A stretch of DNA of 64,000 nt from Cognatundibacterium rugosum (lineage in GTDB: Bacteria; Pseudomonadota; Gammaproteobacteria; Burkholderiales; Burkholderiaceae_D), in the NCBI RefSeq assembly GCF_014284365.1, contig NZ_JACOGG010000011.1:62001-126000 (forward strand), written 5' to 3'. Shown here in pieces: positions 9,024-17,869 of the stretch. The stretch's first letter is position 1. Every line of letters starts with the position of its first letter. A program made the position numbers and the translations under genes. Under the pieces are notes generated by a model. The model did not search any database and was not told where the DNA came from. It worked only from the letters and a program-made list of their open reading frames with translations.

Positions 9024-10949
9024 TTAGTGTAGGGTTGAGGTTTTGCTGATTGATTCACGTGATCTGGCTTGCCACAGCAAGTCTTCGATCCCGCATTGCG
9101 GCTGATATTCTGCCACTGTCTTGAGCAGTAAAGCACGTAGCTGTGGAAAATCGAATTGTTCACAAGCCTGTTCTATCGCTGTCAGACTGGCTTCCAGCTC
9201 AGTCCAGGGTAGTTCGTTTTCACGTGCGCGCATGATCAGCGGATGTGTAGTGCCTTCAACATTGTCGCCTATGAGCAATTCTTCATAGAGCTTTTCGCCA
9301 GGACGTAAACCCACGTGCTGAATTTCTATCTGGCCATCAGGTGTTTCGTCGCATTTCACTTCGAGACCACTCAGATGTACCATGCGCCGCGCCAGATCAA
9401 TGATGCGGACCGGATCGCCCATATCGAGTACAAAGACATCGCCCCCTTCACCCATGGCGCCGGCCTGCAACACCAGTTGAGCGGCTTCCGGTATGGTCAT
9501 GAAATAGCGCGTGATTTCGGGATGGGTAAGTGTGATCGGTCCACCAGCCTGAATTTGTTTTTTAAAGAGGGGAACGACAGAGCCGGATGAACCCAGCACA
9601 TTACCAAACCGCACCATGCAAAAACGCGTCGCTGACTGGCGTCGGGCACAGGCTTGTAAAACCAGTTCAGCCATGCGCTTGGTCGCGCCCATAATATTGG
9701 TGGGACGTACCGCCTTATCAGTAGAAATCAGGACAAACTGACTGACACCAGCACGCATGGCGGCATTGGCCACACTCAGGGTACCGAACACATTATTACG
9801 TATGCCTTCAATTGGATTGTGCTCGACCAGCGGCACATGTTTATAGGCGGCTGCATGGTAGACCGTATTTATTTGTAGGGTCGTAAAAATATTATCCAGC
9901 TTTTTACGATCTAACACAGAACCCAGGAAAGGCAGTATGCGCAGTGCGATCTGTTCCTGCCTGGCGAGCTCTGATAGCTCTTGCTCAATCGCATATAAAG
10001 CGTATTCCGACATATCGAGCAGGATCAGGCTGGCCGGACGCTGGCGCAGGATTTGACGACACAGTTCTGAGCCGATAGAACCTCCTGCTCCGGTGACCAA
10101 CACCTGCTTGTCACGAATACATACACTGAGCAGTTGCGGATCTGGTGCGACCTGATCCCTGCCCAGCAAGTCGTCGATTTCCACATCCCTGACGTCCTGT
10201 ACTCTTAACTCTCCGTTCACCAGGCTGGTGAGCGATGGCGTCATGCGTATCTTGAGTTTAAACGGTTCCAGCTGATCCAGAATTTGTTTGTGTCTGGCCT
10301 TGGAAATCGAAGGCATGGCCAGCAATATTTGTTCCGCACCAAAACGTGCCGCGATTTTAGGAATATCTTGTGGTGCGTAGACTTTAATGCCCGCTATGGT
10401 CGCACCCTGGCGATTAGGATTATCATCAACAAAAGCGACACACAGATAATCACCGCCTGAACGCATCACCGACGCCAGTTGCGCTCCGGCTTTGCCAGCG
10501 CCATAAATACAAACTGGAACTGTATTTTCGTTAATATCGGTACGTACCAACCAGGCCCGTGCAATAAAGCGGCTAGCGCATAAGTAAAAAATGGAGCCGG
10601 CCCAGAAAAAGCCAAACACCGCACGCGATATAGGCAAAATGTGCAACATCAGGCTGATGAAGGTCAGTAGCAGTACTGAAATAGTGGCACCGAACACCAC
10701 CACGCCCAGAATTTTTTGATCGATGTATCTGACGATAGCGCGGTACAAACCAGTGCGTATGAATATCGGTACGCTGACAAAGGGGATGGCGACGATCAGC
10801 CAGAAGTAATGCTGAAACAAGGCCAGGTTAAAGCTTTCGTAGCGTAACCAGATTGCGCAGATAAAGGCCAGCGGCAGGCAAATTGCATCCGTAGTGATCG
10901 CGAGTAATTGCTTATTCCTGCGCGGCAGCTGTATCAGTAAATTCAGCAT
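9024..10949 (-). CDS. membrane nucleoside-diphosphate-sugar 4,6-dehydratase (CapD/WbpM type)
   Basis: A 641-residue protein with four to five N-terminal membrane helices (residues ~15-140), a first Rossmann-like domain (YGAGKAGAQL) and a C-terminal SDR domain starting VTGAGGSIGSELCRQ. In the SDR domain the usual YxxxK is replaced by MxxxK (TNIMGATKR), which is diagnostic of the WbpM/FlaA1/PglF group. Family members convert UDP-GlcNAc to the 4-keto-6-deoxy sugar that leads to QuiNAc, FucNAc or bacillosamine. It follows the initiating sugar transferase by 9 bp, so the two probably make and use the same sugar. The precise product depends on partner enzymes. Confidence 0.9.
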   Translation of the reverse strand: MLNLLIQLPRRNKQLLAITTDAICLPLAFICAIWLRYESFNLALFQHYFWLIVAIPFVSVPIFIRTGLYRAIVRYIDQKILGVVVFGATISVLLLTFISLMLHILPISRAVFGFFWAGSIFYLCASRFIARAWLVRTDINENTVPVCIYGAGKAGAQLASVMRSGGDYLCVAFVDDNPNRQGATIAGIKVYAPQDIPKIAARFGAEQILLAMPSISKARHKQILDQLEPFKLKIRMTPSLTSLVNGELRVQDVRDVEIDDLLGRDQVAPDPQLLSVCIRDKQVLVTGAGGSIGSELCRQILRQRPASLILLDMSEYALYAIEQELSELARQEQIALRILPFLGSVLDRKKLDNIFTTLQINTVYHAAAYKHVPLVEHNPIEGIRNNVFGTLSVANAAMRAGVSQFVLISTDKAVRPTNIMGATKRMAELVLQACARRQSATRFCMVRFGNVLGSSGSVVPLFKKQIQAGGPITLTHPEITRYFMTIPEAAQLVLQAGAMGEGGDVFVLDMGDPVRIIDLARRMVHLSGLEVKCDETPDGQIEIQHVGLRPGEKLYEELLIGDNVEGTTHPLIMRARENELPWTELEASLTAIEQACEQFDFPQLRALLLKTVAEYQPQCGIEDLLWQARSRESISKTSTLH

Positions 10950-10958
10950 AGCCCGTCC

Positions 10959-11531
10959 TTAGTGCGTGATGCCGTCGCGACGCAACACTTTGAGAAAAGT
11001 CAGTAACAGTATGCGGAAGTCAAAACCAAATGACTGATGCTGCAGATAGTAGCTGTCGAGTGCGACCTTTTGTGGAATCGGTAATTCATCGCGTCCGTTA
11101 ATCTGCGCCCAGCCAGTCAGACCTGGCGGAATTGTGTGTACGCCAGCTTCCGTCCTCAGGGCGATCAGATCATCTTGATTGTAGAGTGCAGGCCGGGGCC
11201 CAACAAAACTCATATCACCCATAAGTATGCTCCAGAGCTGAGGCAGCTCATCCAGGCTGGATTTGCGTAAAAAAGAACCGATCGGCGTCAGATATTGCTC
11301 AGGATTGCTTAGCAGGTGGGTGGCGACCGCGGGGGTGTCGATGCGCATACTGCGAAACTTGGGCATTTTGAAAATCTGATTATGTTTACCGACGCGGTCA
11401 GACCAGTAGACGATGGGGCCGCGCGAACTGAGTTTGACGCACAGTGCAGTCAGCAAGATCGGTATCAATAAGATGATGCTGGCGCTCAAGGCCAGTCCCA
11501 GATCGAATATGCGTTTTAAGATGCTATACAT
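10959..11531 (-). CDS. initiating undecaprenyl-phosphate sugar phosphotransferase (WcaJ/PglC family)
   Basis: About 190 residues of a monotopic phosphoglycosyltransferase, which transfers a sugar-1-phosphate to undecaprenyl phosphate to start an O-unit or exopolysaccharide repeat. The N-terminus YSILKRIFDLGLALSASIILL carries the KRxFD motif and the re-entrant membrane helix. Then come KFRSM, DELPQLW (the Asp-Glu catalytic dyad) and SFVGPRP. The short form without an extra N-terminal domain resembles PglC/WreU-type enzymes. I prefer the ATG at 11531, with AAGGA upstream and the family's standard N-terminus, over the ATG at 11558, which overlaps the previous gene. Donor sugar is inferred only from neighbours. 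Confidence 0.9.
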   Translation of the reverse strand: MYSILKRIFDLGLALSASIILLIPILLTALCVKLSSRGPIVYWSDRVGKHNQIFKMPKFRSMRIDTPAVATHLLSNPEQYLTPIGSFLRKSSLDELPQLWSILMGDMSFVGPRPALYNQDDLIALRTEAGVHTIPPGLTGWAQINGRDELPIPQKVALDSYYLQHQSFGFDFRILLLTFLKVLRRDGITH

Positions 11532-11538
11532 ACTTTTA

Positions 11539-12498
11539 TCAATTCCTTGATGATTCATGCTCTGCCGTGTATTGCAGACCCTGTGCGACTGTAAAAGGCG
11601 GCTCCCAGCCTAATTGGCGTCTGGCTTTGCTGATATCCACCTGTAGTGATTCACATAAGCGGTCGGCAATGCCAGGTCGGCCTGATATACGCGCCAACAC
11701 GCTTAGCCAGCCGGGTGGAAATGCAAATAATCTGGGTTTGACCTGTAAGGCTTGTGCACAAGCCTTCAGCAAAGCAGGCGTAGATAAGTCCTGGTTATCT
11801 GACACCTGAAACACCTCGTTCTTAGCCTGAGGATGATACAGACAATGTGTGAGGAAGTGCGTCAGATTGCCGATATAGACCAAACTGCGCTGATTGTTGA
11901 TGCTGGCCAGTGGCAAAGGGATGCCACGTCTGACTGCTTGCATCATGCTAAGGAAATTGGCTTTGACGCCGGGGCCATAAATCAACGGTGGGCGCACGAT
12001 AGTGATGGCCATGCTGGTTTTTTTTCCTATCGTAAGCAAGGCCCGTTCTGCTTCGTATTTTGATAAACCATAAGGGTCATGCGTTGCGGCGATATCTTCT
12101 TCCGACAAAGGATGACCTGGCAGGCTACGTTCACCATTCACTTTGACTGAACTCAGATAAATAAAATGTTTGACACCGGCGGCTGCCGCCTGCCTGGCCA
12201 GATTGACACTGGCGTCGACATTCAATGCACGGAACAGGCTGAGCGGATCAGTGGCCGTTTCATGCATCACATGTACTCTGGCGGCACAATGAATGACGGC
12301 ACCTGCCTGTTGCAGGTATTCTGTCCAGTCGGTTTGTGCATCCAAACCAGTGATCAGGGGATTTCGCATATCGTCATGCTGCGTAGTCAGTGGCTGGCGC
12401 GTTGGGCAGATCAAGTGGTAGCCTAGTTCCAGCATGTGCGCAGTCAGCGCCTGGCCGACAAAACCACTGGCACCGGTGATCAGTACGGGTTGATTCAT
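11539..12498 (-). CDS. NAD-dependent epimerase/reductase (extended SDR, WbpV-like)
   Basis: A ~319-residue extended SDR with the NAD-binding start VLITGASGFVGQALTAHML, the YGLSKYEAE active site (YxxxK) and the sugar-binding loop around RPPLIYGPGVKANF. Proteins of this type next to a PglC-like transferase and a WbpM-type dehydratase reduce or epimerise UDP-4-keto-6-deoxy-GlcNAc, giving QuiNAc or FucNAc. They are often annotated as UDP-glucose 4-epimerase. The ATG at 12498 is chosen because it overlaps the stop of the upstream GT2 gene by ATGA and gives the normal N-terminus; the longer frame would add 13 residues. Substrate is inferred from context. Confidence 0.82.
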   Translation of the reverse strand: MNQPVLITGASGFVGQALTAHMLELGYHLICPTRQPLTTQHDDMRNPLITGLDAQTDWTEYLQQAGAVIHCAARVHVMHETATDPLSLFRALNVDASVNLARQAAAAGVKHFIYLSSVKVNGERSLPGHPLSEEDIAATHDPYGLSKYEAERALLTIGKKTSMAITIVRPPLIYGPGVKANFLSMMQAVRRGIPLPLASINNQRSLVYIGNLTHFLTHCLYHPQAKNEVFQVSDNQDLSTPALLKACAQALQVKPRLFAFPPGWLSVLARISGRPGIADRLCESLQVDISKARRQLGWEPPFTVAQGLQYTAEHESSRN

Positions 12499-13292
12499 AG
12501 GGGCTTCAAGGTGTGTGGGCGACGCGGATAAACACAATACTTACGGAAAATAAAGCGCATGAAGCTGCTCAAAAACCATCTGGCATGTGGCGAGGCCAGG
12601 CTGCGGTTGCGGTGTGCGCCAAAGTGTACCGCATGCAGGTCCGGATAATAGCGCACACCATGCCCCGTCAGCAGATAAGAGCGATAACATAAGTCTACGT
12701 CTTCAAAATACATGAAGTAGTCGTCGTCGAAGCCGCCCAGTTGTTCGAAATGCGCCGCTCGCATCGCCAGAAAAGCACCTGAACACCAGTCGATGTCACA
12801 GCTCTCTGGCAACTTGCTTTTGTCATAGACACTGGTCAGTGAGCGCACCAGCGGTACACGAAGTGGCGACAGCAGATCAGGAAATATCCGGATATTTCCA
12901 TCTGCAATTGTGCCGGCGTGGTCTTTAAATAAGTTCAGGGTCGCGCTGACTGCCTGGTCATGCTGCATGCGCAGCTCCAATTCAGCGATGTGTGCTGCTG
13001 TAATCGCGATATCCGGATTCATGATGACGAACAGGTCATTCGCGGCGTAGCCGTCGCTTTGCCGCACTAACTGAAACAAAAAATTATTATTTGCCCCAAA
13101 GCCCAGACCAGGGCTGGCGTCTGTGTAGTGGACACCCACTTGCTCGCAATAGCGGCGTAAGCTGTCAGAGGGGAGGTTATCTTTTACCCATACCTGCATT
13201 GGCGCACCGGCCTGCGCCAGACCACCCAGCTGGCTGGAGATCAGTAATTCTTCGTGGCCGTGGCTGACGATGGCAATATGTATCATGTTCAA
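12495..13292 (-). CDS. glycosyltransferase family 2 protein (WbbL-like)
   Basis: A 265-residue transferase with a short N-terminus (IHIAIVSHGHEEL), a VKDN motif in place of the more usual VDN, FVIMNPDIAI as metal/donor site, and GGFDDDYFMYFEDVDLCYR as the acidic acceptor region. This pattern is that of dTDP-rhamnosyltransferases such as WbbL. Its place directly after rfbBACD, with translation coupled to the following epimerase gene, supports rhamnose transfer in O-unit assembly. There is no clear transmembrane helix; a basic C-terminus (FIFRKYCVYPRRPH) may touch the membrane. Met3 at 13286 is an alternative start. Confidence 0.83.
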   Translation of the reverse strand: MNMIHIAIVSHGHEELLISSQLGGLAQAGAPMQVWVKDNLPSDSLRRYCEQVGVHYTDASPGLGFGANNNFLFQLVRQSDGYAANDLFVIMNPDIAITAAHIAELELRMQHDQAVSATLNLFKDHAGTIADGNIRIFPDLLSPLRVPLVRSLTSVYDKSKLPESCDIDWCSGAFLAMRAAHFEQLGGFDDDYFMYFEDVDLCYRSYLLTGHGVRYYPDLHAVHFGAHRNRSLASPHARWFLSSFMRFIFRKYCVYPRRPHTLKPL

Positions 13293-13370
13293 AGTGGTGT
13301 TCTATAGTGCAGCGGACGGCGATTTTGCTCAGGCCGGCGACTTTTCATTCGCGTGGTCGCCTGCCATGAT

Positions 13371-14306
13371 TCAGCTGCTGGCGAACGGATGTTGTTGATC
13401 CAGGCACTCCGCCAGTGCGTTTTGCCAGTCGGGTATCGACACCGAGAAGGCTTGCTGAATTTTCTGTGTATCCAAGCGGGAGTTCACAGGCCTTTTCGCG
13501 GGCGTTGGGTAGTCAGAGGCCGGTATGCCTTCCAATACGGGGGCCGCTTTGTTCAACAAACCACGCAATCCGGCTTGTTGTACGATCGCTGTAGTAAAAC
13601 CGAACCAGCTGGTGTAGCCGGTGTTAGTCAGATTGTACAAACCCTGAAATTGCTGCCACCAGGCCGCTTTATCCGGCGCTGCAGCCAGTTGACGCACGAT
13701 TTGCTGCGTCACTTGTGCAATGCTCAAGGCAGATGTTGGTGCGCCAAACTGATCGTTGACGACGCGTAAGTGATCGCGCTCATTGGCCAGTCTTAACATC
13801 GTCAGCAAGAAGTTTTTGCCATGCAGTGAGTAGACCCAGCTGGTACGGAAAATCAGATGCTGACACTGACTTTCCTGAATCGCGAGCTCACCTTCATATT
13901 TGGTTTTTCCATACTGATTGACAGGATTGCAGGCATAGGTTTCCGTATAAGCAGGCAGCCCGGTTTGGGGCTGATCTGTACCCAGACTGCCATCAAATAC
14001 ATAGTCAGTCGAGTAATGGATCAGACCTATCTGCAGGCGCTTTGCTGCGCGCGCCATGGCCTGTGGCGCCAGCGCATTGACTGCGAATGCCGTTTCAGTA
14101 TCGGTTTCGGCTTTATCGACAGCGGTGTAGGCTGCCGGATTGATGATCAGATCCGGGCGGATCTGATCTATTGCATTCTCGATGCTGGCGGGCTGGCTCA
14201 GATCCAGCATTTGGCGGTCCGCGGCAATGACTTCGTGTTCACCTGCAAGCAGATCCAGCAATGCAGCGCCGAGCTGGCCACTGACACCGGTCAGTAAAAT
14301 TTTCAT
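13371..14306 (-). CDS. rfbD: dTDP-4-dehydrorhamnose reductase
   Basis: RfbD (RmlD) carries out the last step of dTDP-L-rhamnose synthesis, reducing dTDP-4-keto-L-rhamnose with NAD(P)H. The 311-residue SDR starts MKILLTGVSGQLGAALLDLL. It contains the NPAAYTAVDKAE segment and STDYVFDG, and has an NQYGKTKYEGE active site (YxxxK). It overlaps rfbC by ATGA, so translation is coupled. A 78-bp gap follows before the GT2 gene, with no recognisable terminator. It is somewhat longer than the E. coli enzyme, with the extra length near residues 115-125 (GTDQPQTGLPA). Confidence 0.95.
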   Translation of the reverse strand: MKILLTGVSGQLGAALLDLLAGEHEVIAADRQMLDLSQPASIENAIDQIRPDLIINPAAYTAVDKAETDTETAFAVNALAPQAMARAAKRLQIGLIHYSTDYVFDGSLGTDQPQTGLPAYTETYACNPVNQYGKTKYEGELAIQESQCQHLIFRTSWVYSLHGKNFLLTMLRLANERDHLRVVNDQFGAPTSALSIAQVTQQIVRQLAAAPDKAAWWQQFQGLYNLTNTGYTSWFGFTTAIVQQAGLRGLLNKAAPVLEGIPASDYPTPAKRPVNSRLDTQKIQQAFSVSIPDWQNALAECLDQQHPFASS

Positions 14307-14848
14307 GCAAAAACCTCTGCTTCCGCCAGCGTTTTTGCAAGCTGATCTTTGCCAGATAAAACCGGTGCGTCGCTGATCGGCCAGGTAATGCCGATAGCCG
14401 GATCATTCCACGCCAGGCTGCGTTCAAATTCAGGCGCCCAGTAATCGGTCGTTTTGTACAAAAATTCAGCCTTTTCACTGAGCACCACGAAGCCATGCGC
14501 AAAGCCCGGCGGTATCCATAACTGACGCTGATTTTCCGCAGATAAACGAACGCCCGCCCATTGTCCGAAGCGCGGCGAACTTTTTCTGATGTCGACTGCA
14601 ACGTCAAAAACTTCCCCTGACACGACCCGTACCAGCTTACCTTGCGCTTGTTGAATCTGATAATGCAAACCACGCAAAATATTTTTGGCCGACAGCGAAT
14701 GATTATCCTGCACAAACTCAGTCTGTACACCGGTCAGTTCAGCAAATTTTTTGGCATTGAAGCTTTCAAAGAAAAAGCCACGTTCATCTCCAAATACCTT
14801 GGGTTCGATAATCAGTACTTCTGGTAAATTAGTTGCAACAACTTTCAT
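14303..14848 (-). CDS. rfbC: dTDP-4-dehydrorhamnose 3,5-epimerase
   Basis: RfbC (RmlC) inverts C3 and C5 of dTDP-4-keto-6-deoxyglucose. It is a 181-residue cupin. The catalytic histidine is in the LRGLHYQ motif near residue 60, and the active-site tyrosine follows in the YKTTDYWAPEFERSLAWND segment. FGDERGFFFESFN at residues ~18-30 is the typical substrate-edge sequence. The start lies 2 bp after the rfbA stop and the stop overlaps rfbD, so rfbA-C-D are tightly coupled. Confidence 0.96.
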   Translation of the reverse strand: MKVVATNLPEVLIIEPKVFGDERGFFFESFNAKKFAELTGVQTEFVQDNHSLSAKNILRGLHYQIQQAQGKLVRVVSGEVFDVAVDIRKSSPRFGQWAGVRLSAENQRQLWIPPGFAHGFVVLSEKAEFLYKTTDYWAPEFERSLAWNDPAIGITWPISDAPVLSGKDQLAKTLAEAEVFA

Positions 14849-14850
14849 AT

Positions 14851-15744
14851 TTAGCCGATCTTCTTTTCTAATAATTGCAACAAGTAGCGGCCATATTCAT
14901 TCTTTTTCAAAGGCTGCGCCAGTTTTTCCAGTTGTGCTGCATCGATGTAATTACGGCGGAACGCGATTTCTTCCGGACAGGCAATTTTCAAACCCTGGCG
15001 TTTTTCTATCGTCGCAATGAACTGGCTGGCGTCCAGCAAAGACTCATGAGTGCCGGTATCCAGCCAGGCCATACCACGCCCCATCAGTTCCACATTCAGT
15101 TCGCCTTGTTTAAGGTAAACATTATTCACATCGGTGATTTCCAGTTCACCACGTGCGGACGGTTTGATCGCAGCCGCGATATCTACCACTTGCTGATCAT
15201 AGAAGTACAGTCCGGTCACTGCATAATTCGATTTCGGTTTCAGCGGTTTTTCTTCTATGCTGATGGCCTGGCGATTGGCATCAAAATCAACCACGCCATA
15301 GCGTTCCGGATCATGAACATGATAAGCAAACACGGTCGCGCCACTGCCACGCGCGTCGGCATTGCGTAATTGTGGCTCAAAGTCATGGCCGTAATAAATA
15401 TTATCGCCAAGGATTAAGGCAGACGGCGAGTTTGCGATGAACTCTTTGCCGATGATAAAGGCTTGCGCTAAACCATCCGGCGAAGGCTGTACGGCATATT
15501 GCAGGTTGATGCCCCATTGCGAGCCGTCGCCGAGCAATTCGCTGAAGCGTGGCGTATCCTGAGGTGTGGAAATGATCAGAATATCGCGTATGCCCGCTAA
15601 CATTAAGGAAGTCAGCGGATAATAAATCATGGGTTTATCGTAGACTGGCAATAATTGCTTGGAAATTGCCTGGGTCACGGGATACAGACGTGTGCCTGAG
15701 CCGCCTGCCAGGATAATCCCTTTGCGTTGTGTAGTTTGTACCAT
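14851..15744 (-). CDS. rfbA: glucose-1-phosphate thymidylyltransferase
   Basis: RfbA (RmlA) makes dTDP-glucose from dTTP and glucose-1-phosphate and is the committed, rhamnose-inhibited step of the pathway. At 297 residues it has the nucleotidyltransferase signature [17 protein letters not shown], the [16 protein letters not shown] segment, [13 protein letters not shown] (metal Asp) and [20 protein letters not shown]. The last ~20 residues ([14 protein letters not shown]) match the usual C-terminal helix. It follows rfbB after 4 bp. Confidence 0.97.
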   Translation of the reverse strand: MVQTTQRKGIILAGGSGTRLYPVTQAISKQLLPVYDKPMIYYPLTSLMLAGIRDILIISTPQDTPRFSELLGDGSQWGINLQYAVQPSPDGLAQAFIIGKEFIANSPSALILGDNIYYGHDFEPQLRNADARGSGATVFAYHVHDPERYGVVDFDANRQAISIEEKPLKPKSNYAVTGLYFYDQQVVDIAAAIKPSARGELEITDVNNVYLKQGELNVELMGRGMAWLDTGTHESLLDASQFIATIEKRQGLKIACPEEIAFRRNYIDAAQLEKLAQPLKKNEYGRYLLQLLEKKIG

Positions 15745-15748
15745 TAGC

Positions 15749-16810
15749 TTATTCCTTGTTACTATATTGCAAATCCACCCATTTCATGTAGTCGCCTGAC
15801 TGGACATCGCTGACCCATGCATCGTTGTCCAGATACCATTGCACCGTTTTACGTAATCCAGTCTCAAAGGTCTCAGCAGGTTTCCAGCCTAATTCGCGTT
15901 CAATTTTCCGGGCATCAATTGCATAGCGGCGATCATGACCTGGGCGGTCTTTGATATGACGGATTTGATCACGGTAACTGCCTGCTGCTTTAGGCTGCAA
16001 TTCATCGAGTAAATCGCAGATGGTATGTACCACGCTCAGATTGGTCTGTTCATTCCAGCCACCTACGTTATAGGTTTCACCTGGACGTCCTGCTTCCAGA
16101 ACGCGACGGATCGCGGTGCAATGATCAGTCACAAATAACCAGTCACGTACTTGCTGACCATCGCCATACACAGGCAGGTCTTTTCCTGCGCGTGCGTTGG
16201 TAATAATCAGTGGGATCAGTTTTTCCGGGAAATGATAAGCACCGTAATTGTTAGAGCAATTGGTGGTCAGAACTGGCATGCCATACGTATGATGGTAGGC
16301 GCGCACCAAGTGGTCGGATGCTGCTTTCGATGCAGAATAAGGACTGTTCGGCGCATAGGCGGTTGTTTCTGTGAACGGCGGATCTTCTGCCGACAAGGTA
16401 CCGTAGACCTCGTCCGTCGACACATGTAAGAAGCGGAAGTCAGCTTTGGACTCGCCCTCCAGTCCATTCCAGTAGGCACGTGCCGCTTCCAGCAAACTGA
16501 ACGTACCGTTCACATTGGTGGTGACGAAAGCGGCCGGACCATGAATCGAACGGTCCACATGGCTTTCCGCTGCAAAATGCAGAATGGCACGTGGTTGATG
16601 TTTCGCAAACAAGGCATGGAGCAGTTCGGTGTCGCAGATATCACCCTGCACGAAAATATGTTGAGGGTTATCGCGTACGGTGACCAGATTATTCAGGTTG
16701 CCTGCATAAGTCAGTTTGTCAAAGTTGAGCACGGATTCATCCTGTTGCGCTAGCCAGCTTAAAACAAAATTGGAACCGATGAAACCAGCGCCGCCAGTTA
16801 CGAATATCAT
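15749..16810 (-). CDS. rfbB: dTDP-glucose 4,6-dehydratase
   Basis: RfbB (RmlB) oxidises, dehydrates and reduces dTDP-glucose to the 4-keto-6-deoxy sugar, using bound NAD. The 353 residues begin [19 protein letters not shown]. They contain [11 protein letters not shown] (catalytic Thr-Asp-Glu) and [22 protein letters not shown] with the YxxxK pair. It is the first gene of the minus-strand rfbBACD-GT2-SDR-transferase-dehydratase-mutase run. The operon promoter should therefore lie in 16811-16950, in the divergent region shared with grpE. Confidence 0.97.
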   Translation of the reverse strand: MIFVTGGAGFIGSNFVLSWLAQQDESVLNFDKLTYAGNLNNLVTVRDNPQHIFVQGDICDTELLHALFAKHQPRAILHFAAESHVDRSIHGPAAFVTTNVNGTFSLLEAARAYWNGLEGESKADFRFLHVSTDEVYGTLSAEDPPFTETTAYAPNSPYSASKAASDHLVRAYHHTYGMPVLTTNCSNNYGAYHFPEKLIPLIITNARAGKDLPVYGDGQQVRDWLFVTDHCTAIRRVLEAGRPGETYNVGGWNEQTNLSVVHTICDLLDELQPKAAGSYRDQIRHIKDRPGHDRRYAIDARKIERELGWKPAETFETGLRKTVQWYLDNDAWVSDVQSGDYMKWVDLQYSNKE

Positions 16811-17096
16811 TCACCACTCCTAGAAATGCAGTATTTAAAATATAAAGCGGCGATTTTACTGGAAAAATCGGCCAAATCAGCATGTCATTAATTTTTTTGT
16901 AACCACAAATTCACGTTGATTCTGTTTGTAAGCCGAAGGCGGATTGAAATTTGCCCAACTCAGCACTTAAATAGCAAATGTGGACGTTGTTGACGTGTTT
17001 TTAGGTTATTTTGATTTTTTTCAGCCTGCTATGTTGACGAAATTTCAGTGATCTGGAGGAAAAATCCTTTATTCTGAGTTATTTCTAAGGGCGGGT
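16811..17096. other. divergent intergenic region rfbB / grpE
   Basis: The 348-bp gap between rfbB (minus) and grpE (plus) is AT-rich and holds no supported gene. Its grpE-proximal end carries the sigma-32 promoter listed separately. A minus-strand promoter for the rfb operon is expected near 16830-16950 but I could not choose a convincing -35/-10 pair. No JUMPstart/ops element was recognised. Confidence 0.5.
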
Positions 17097-17123
17097 CTTG
17101 AATTATTTCCTGATGACCCCAAT
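17097..17123 (+). promoter_or_regulatory. sigma-32 (heat-shock) promoter of grpE
   Basis: CTTGAA at 17097-17102 and CCCCAAT at 17117-17123 are separated by 14 bp, matching the RpoH consensus (CTTGAAA-N11-16-CCCCATNT). The -10 ends 35 bp before the grpE start, a sensible leader length. Confidence 0.85.
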
Positions 17124-17158
17124 TGCAGCAGCAATAAAGTTTTGACTGGAGAGTTTGT

Positions 17159-17728
17159 ATGCAAGAGCAAGATAAAAAAACGGAACAAGATATCGCTGCG
17201 ACAGAGGCTGCTGCTGCGGAAACGGCACAGGCGAATCCAGAGCTGGATGCGACAGCCGATCAGAACGCGCAAAGTAAGGATCAGTTGGTTGCTGAATTGC
17301 AAGCTAAGGTTGCTGAGTTGCAAGATGTATTTATGCGTGCCAAGGCAGAAGGTGAGAACATTCGTCGTCGTGCCCAGGATGATATTGCGAAAGCGCATAA
17401 GTTTGCGATCGAAGGTTTTGCCGAGGCTATGGTGCCAGTCAAAGACAGTCTGGAAATGGCATTGAAAGTAGAAACGCTTTCTATCGACTCGCTCAAGGAA
17501 GGTGTTGAAATGACATTAAAGCAATTGTCATCTGCCTTTGAAAAGAACCGCCTGCTAGAAGTGAACCCACTGCAGGGGGAAAAACTGGATCCGATGAAGC
17601 ACCAGGCGATTTCTATGGTGCCAGCCGAACAGGATGTGAATACCGTCGTCACCGTCTTACAAAAAGGCTACATGATTGCGGATCGCCTGCTGCGCCCTGC
17701 ATTAGTGACAGTCGCACAAGGAAAATAA
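17159..17728 (+). CDS. grpE: nucleotide exchange factor GrpE
   Basis: GrpE releases ADP from DnaK and so drives its chaperone cycle. The 189-residue protein has an acidic, Ala/Gln-rich N-terminus (~40 residues), a long coiled coil ([30 protein letters not shown]) and a C-terminal beta-wing with [20 protein letters not shown] and [21 protein letters not shown]. All are standard for the family. It is the first gene of the grpE-dnaK-dnaJ set and is preceded by a sigma-32 promoter. An ACTGGAGAG ribosome site lies 8-12 bp before the ATG. Confidence 0.97.
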   Translation: MQEQDKKTEQDIAATEAAAAETAQANPELDATADQNAQSKDQLVAELQAKVAELQDVFMRAKAEGENIRRRAQDDIAKAHKFAIEGFAEAMVPVKDSLEMALKVETLSIDSLKEGVEMTLKQLSSAFEKNRLLEVNPLQGEKLDPMKHQAISMVPAEQDVNTVVTVLQKGYMIADRLLRPALVTVAQGK

Positions 17729-17736
17729 AAAAATGC

Positions 17737-17778
17737 GTAAAAAACGCGCAAATTTCGCTTGAAAACGGCGTTTTTTAC
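17737..17778 (+). terminator. hairpin between grpE and dnaK
   Basis: GTAAAAAACGC (17737-17747) and GCGTTTTTTAC (17768-17778) form a perfect 11-bp stem with a 20-nt loop just after the grpE stop. The T run is inside the right arm. It probably acts as a partial terminator or an mRNA end, since dnaK is needed in greater amounts than grpE. Confidence 0.6.
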
Positions 17779-17785
17779 CTAATAT
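17758..17785 (+). promoter_or_regulatory. possible second sigma-32 promoter, for dnaK
   Basis: CTTGAAAA (17758-17765) is followed after 12 bp by CCTAATAT (17778-17785). The -35 is perfect; the -10 has a weaker match to CCCCATNT. It overlaps the right arm of the grpE hairpin and would give a ~75-nt leader for dnaK. Confidence 0.5.
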
Positions 17786-17869
17786 CCGGAACAGATGAAT
17801 CAGAAATACAGGCAAACTGAGCTGATTCTACAATCTCAACAAATAAAATTGACATTCTGAGGGAAAATC

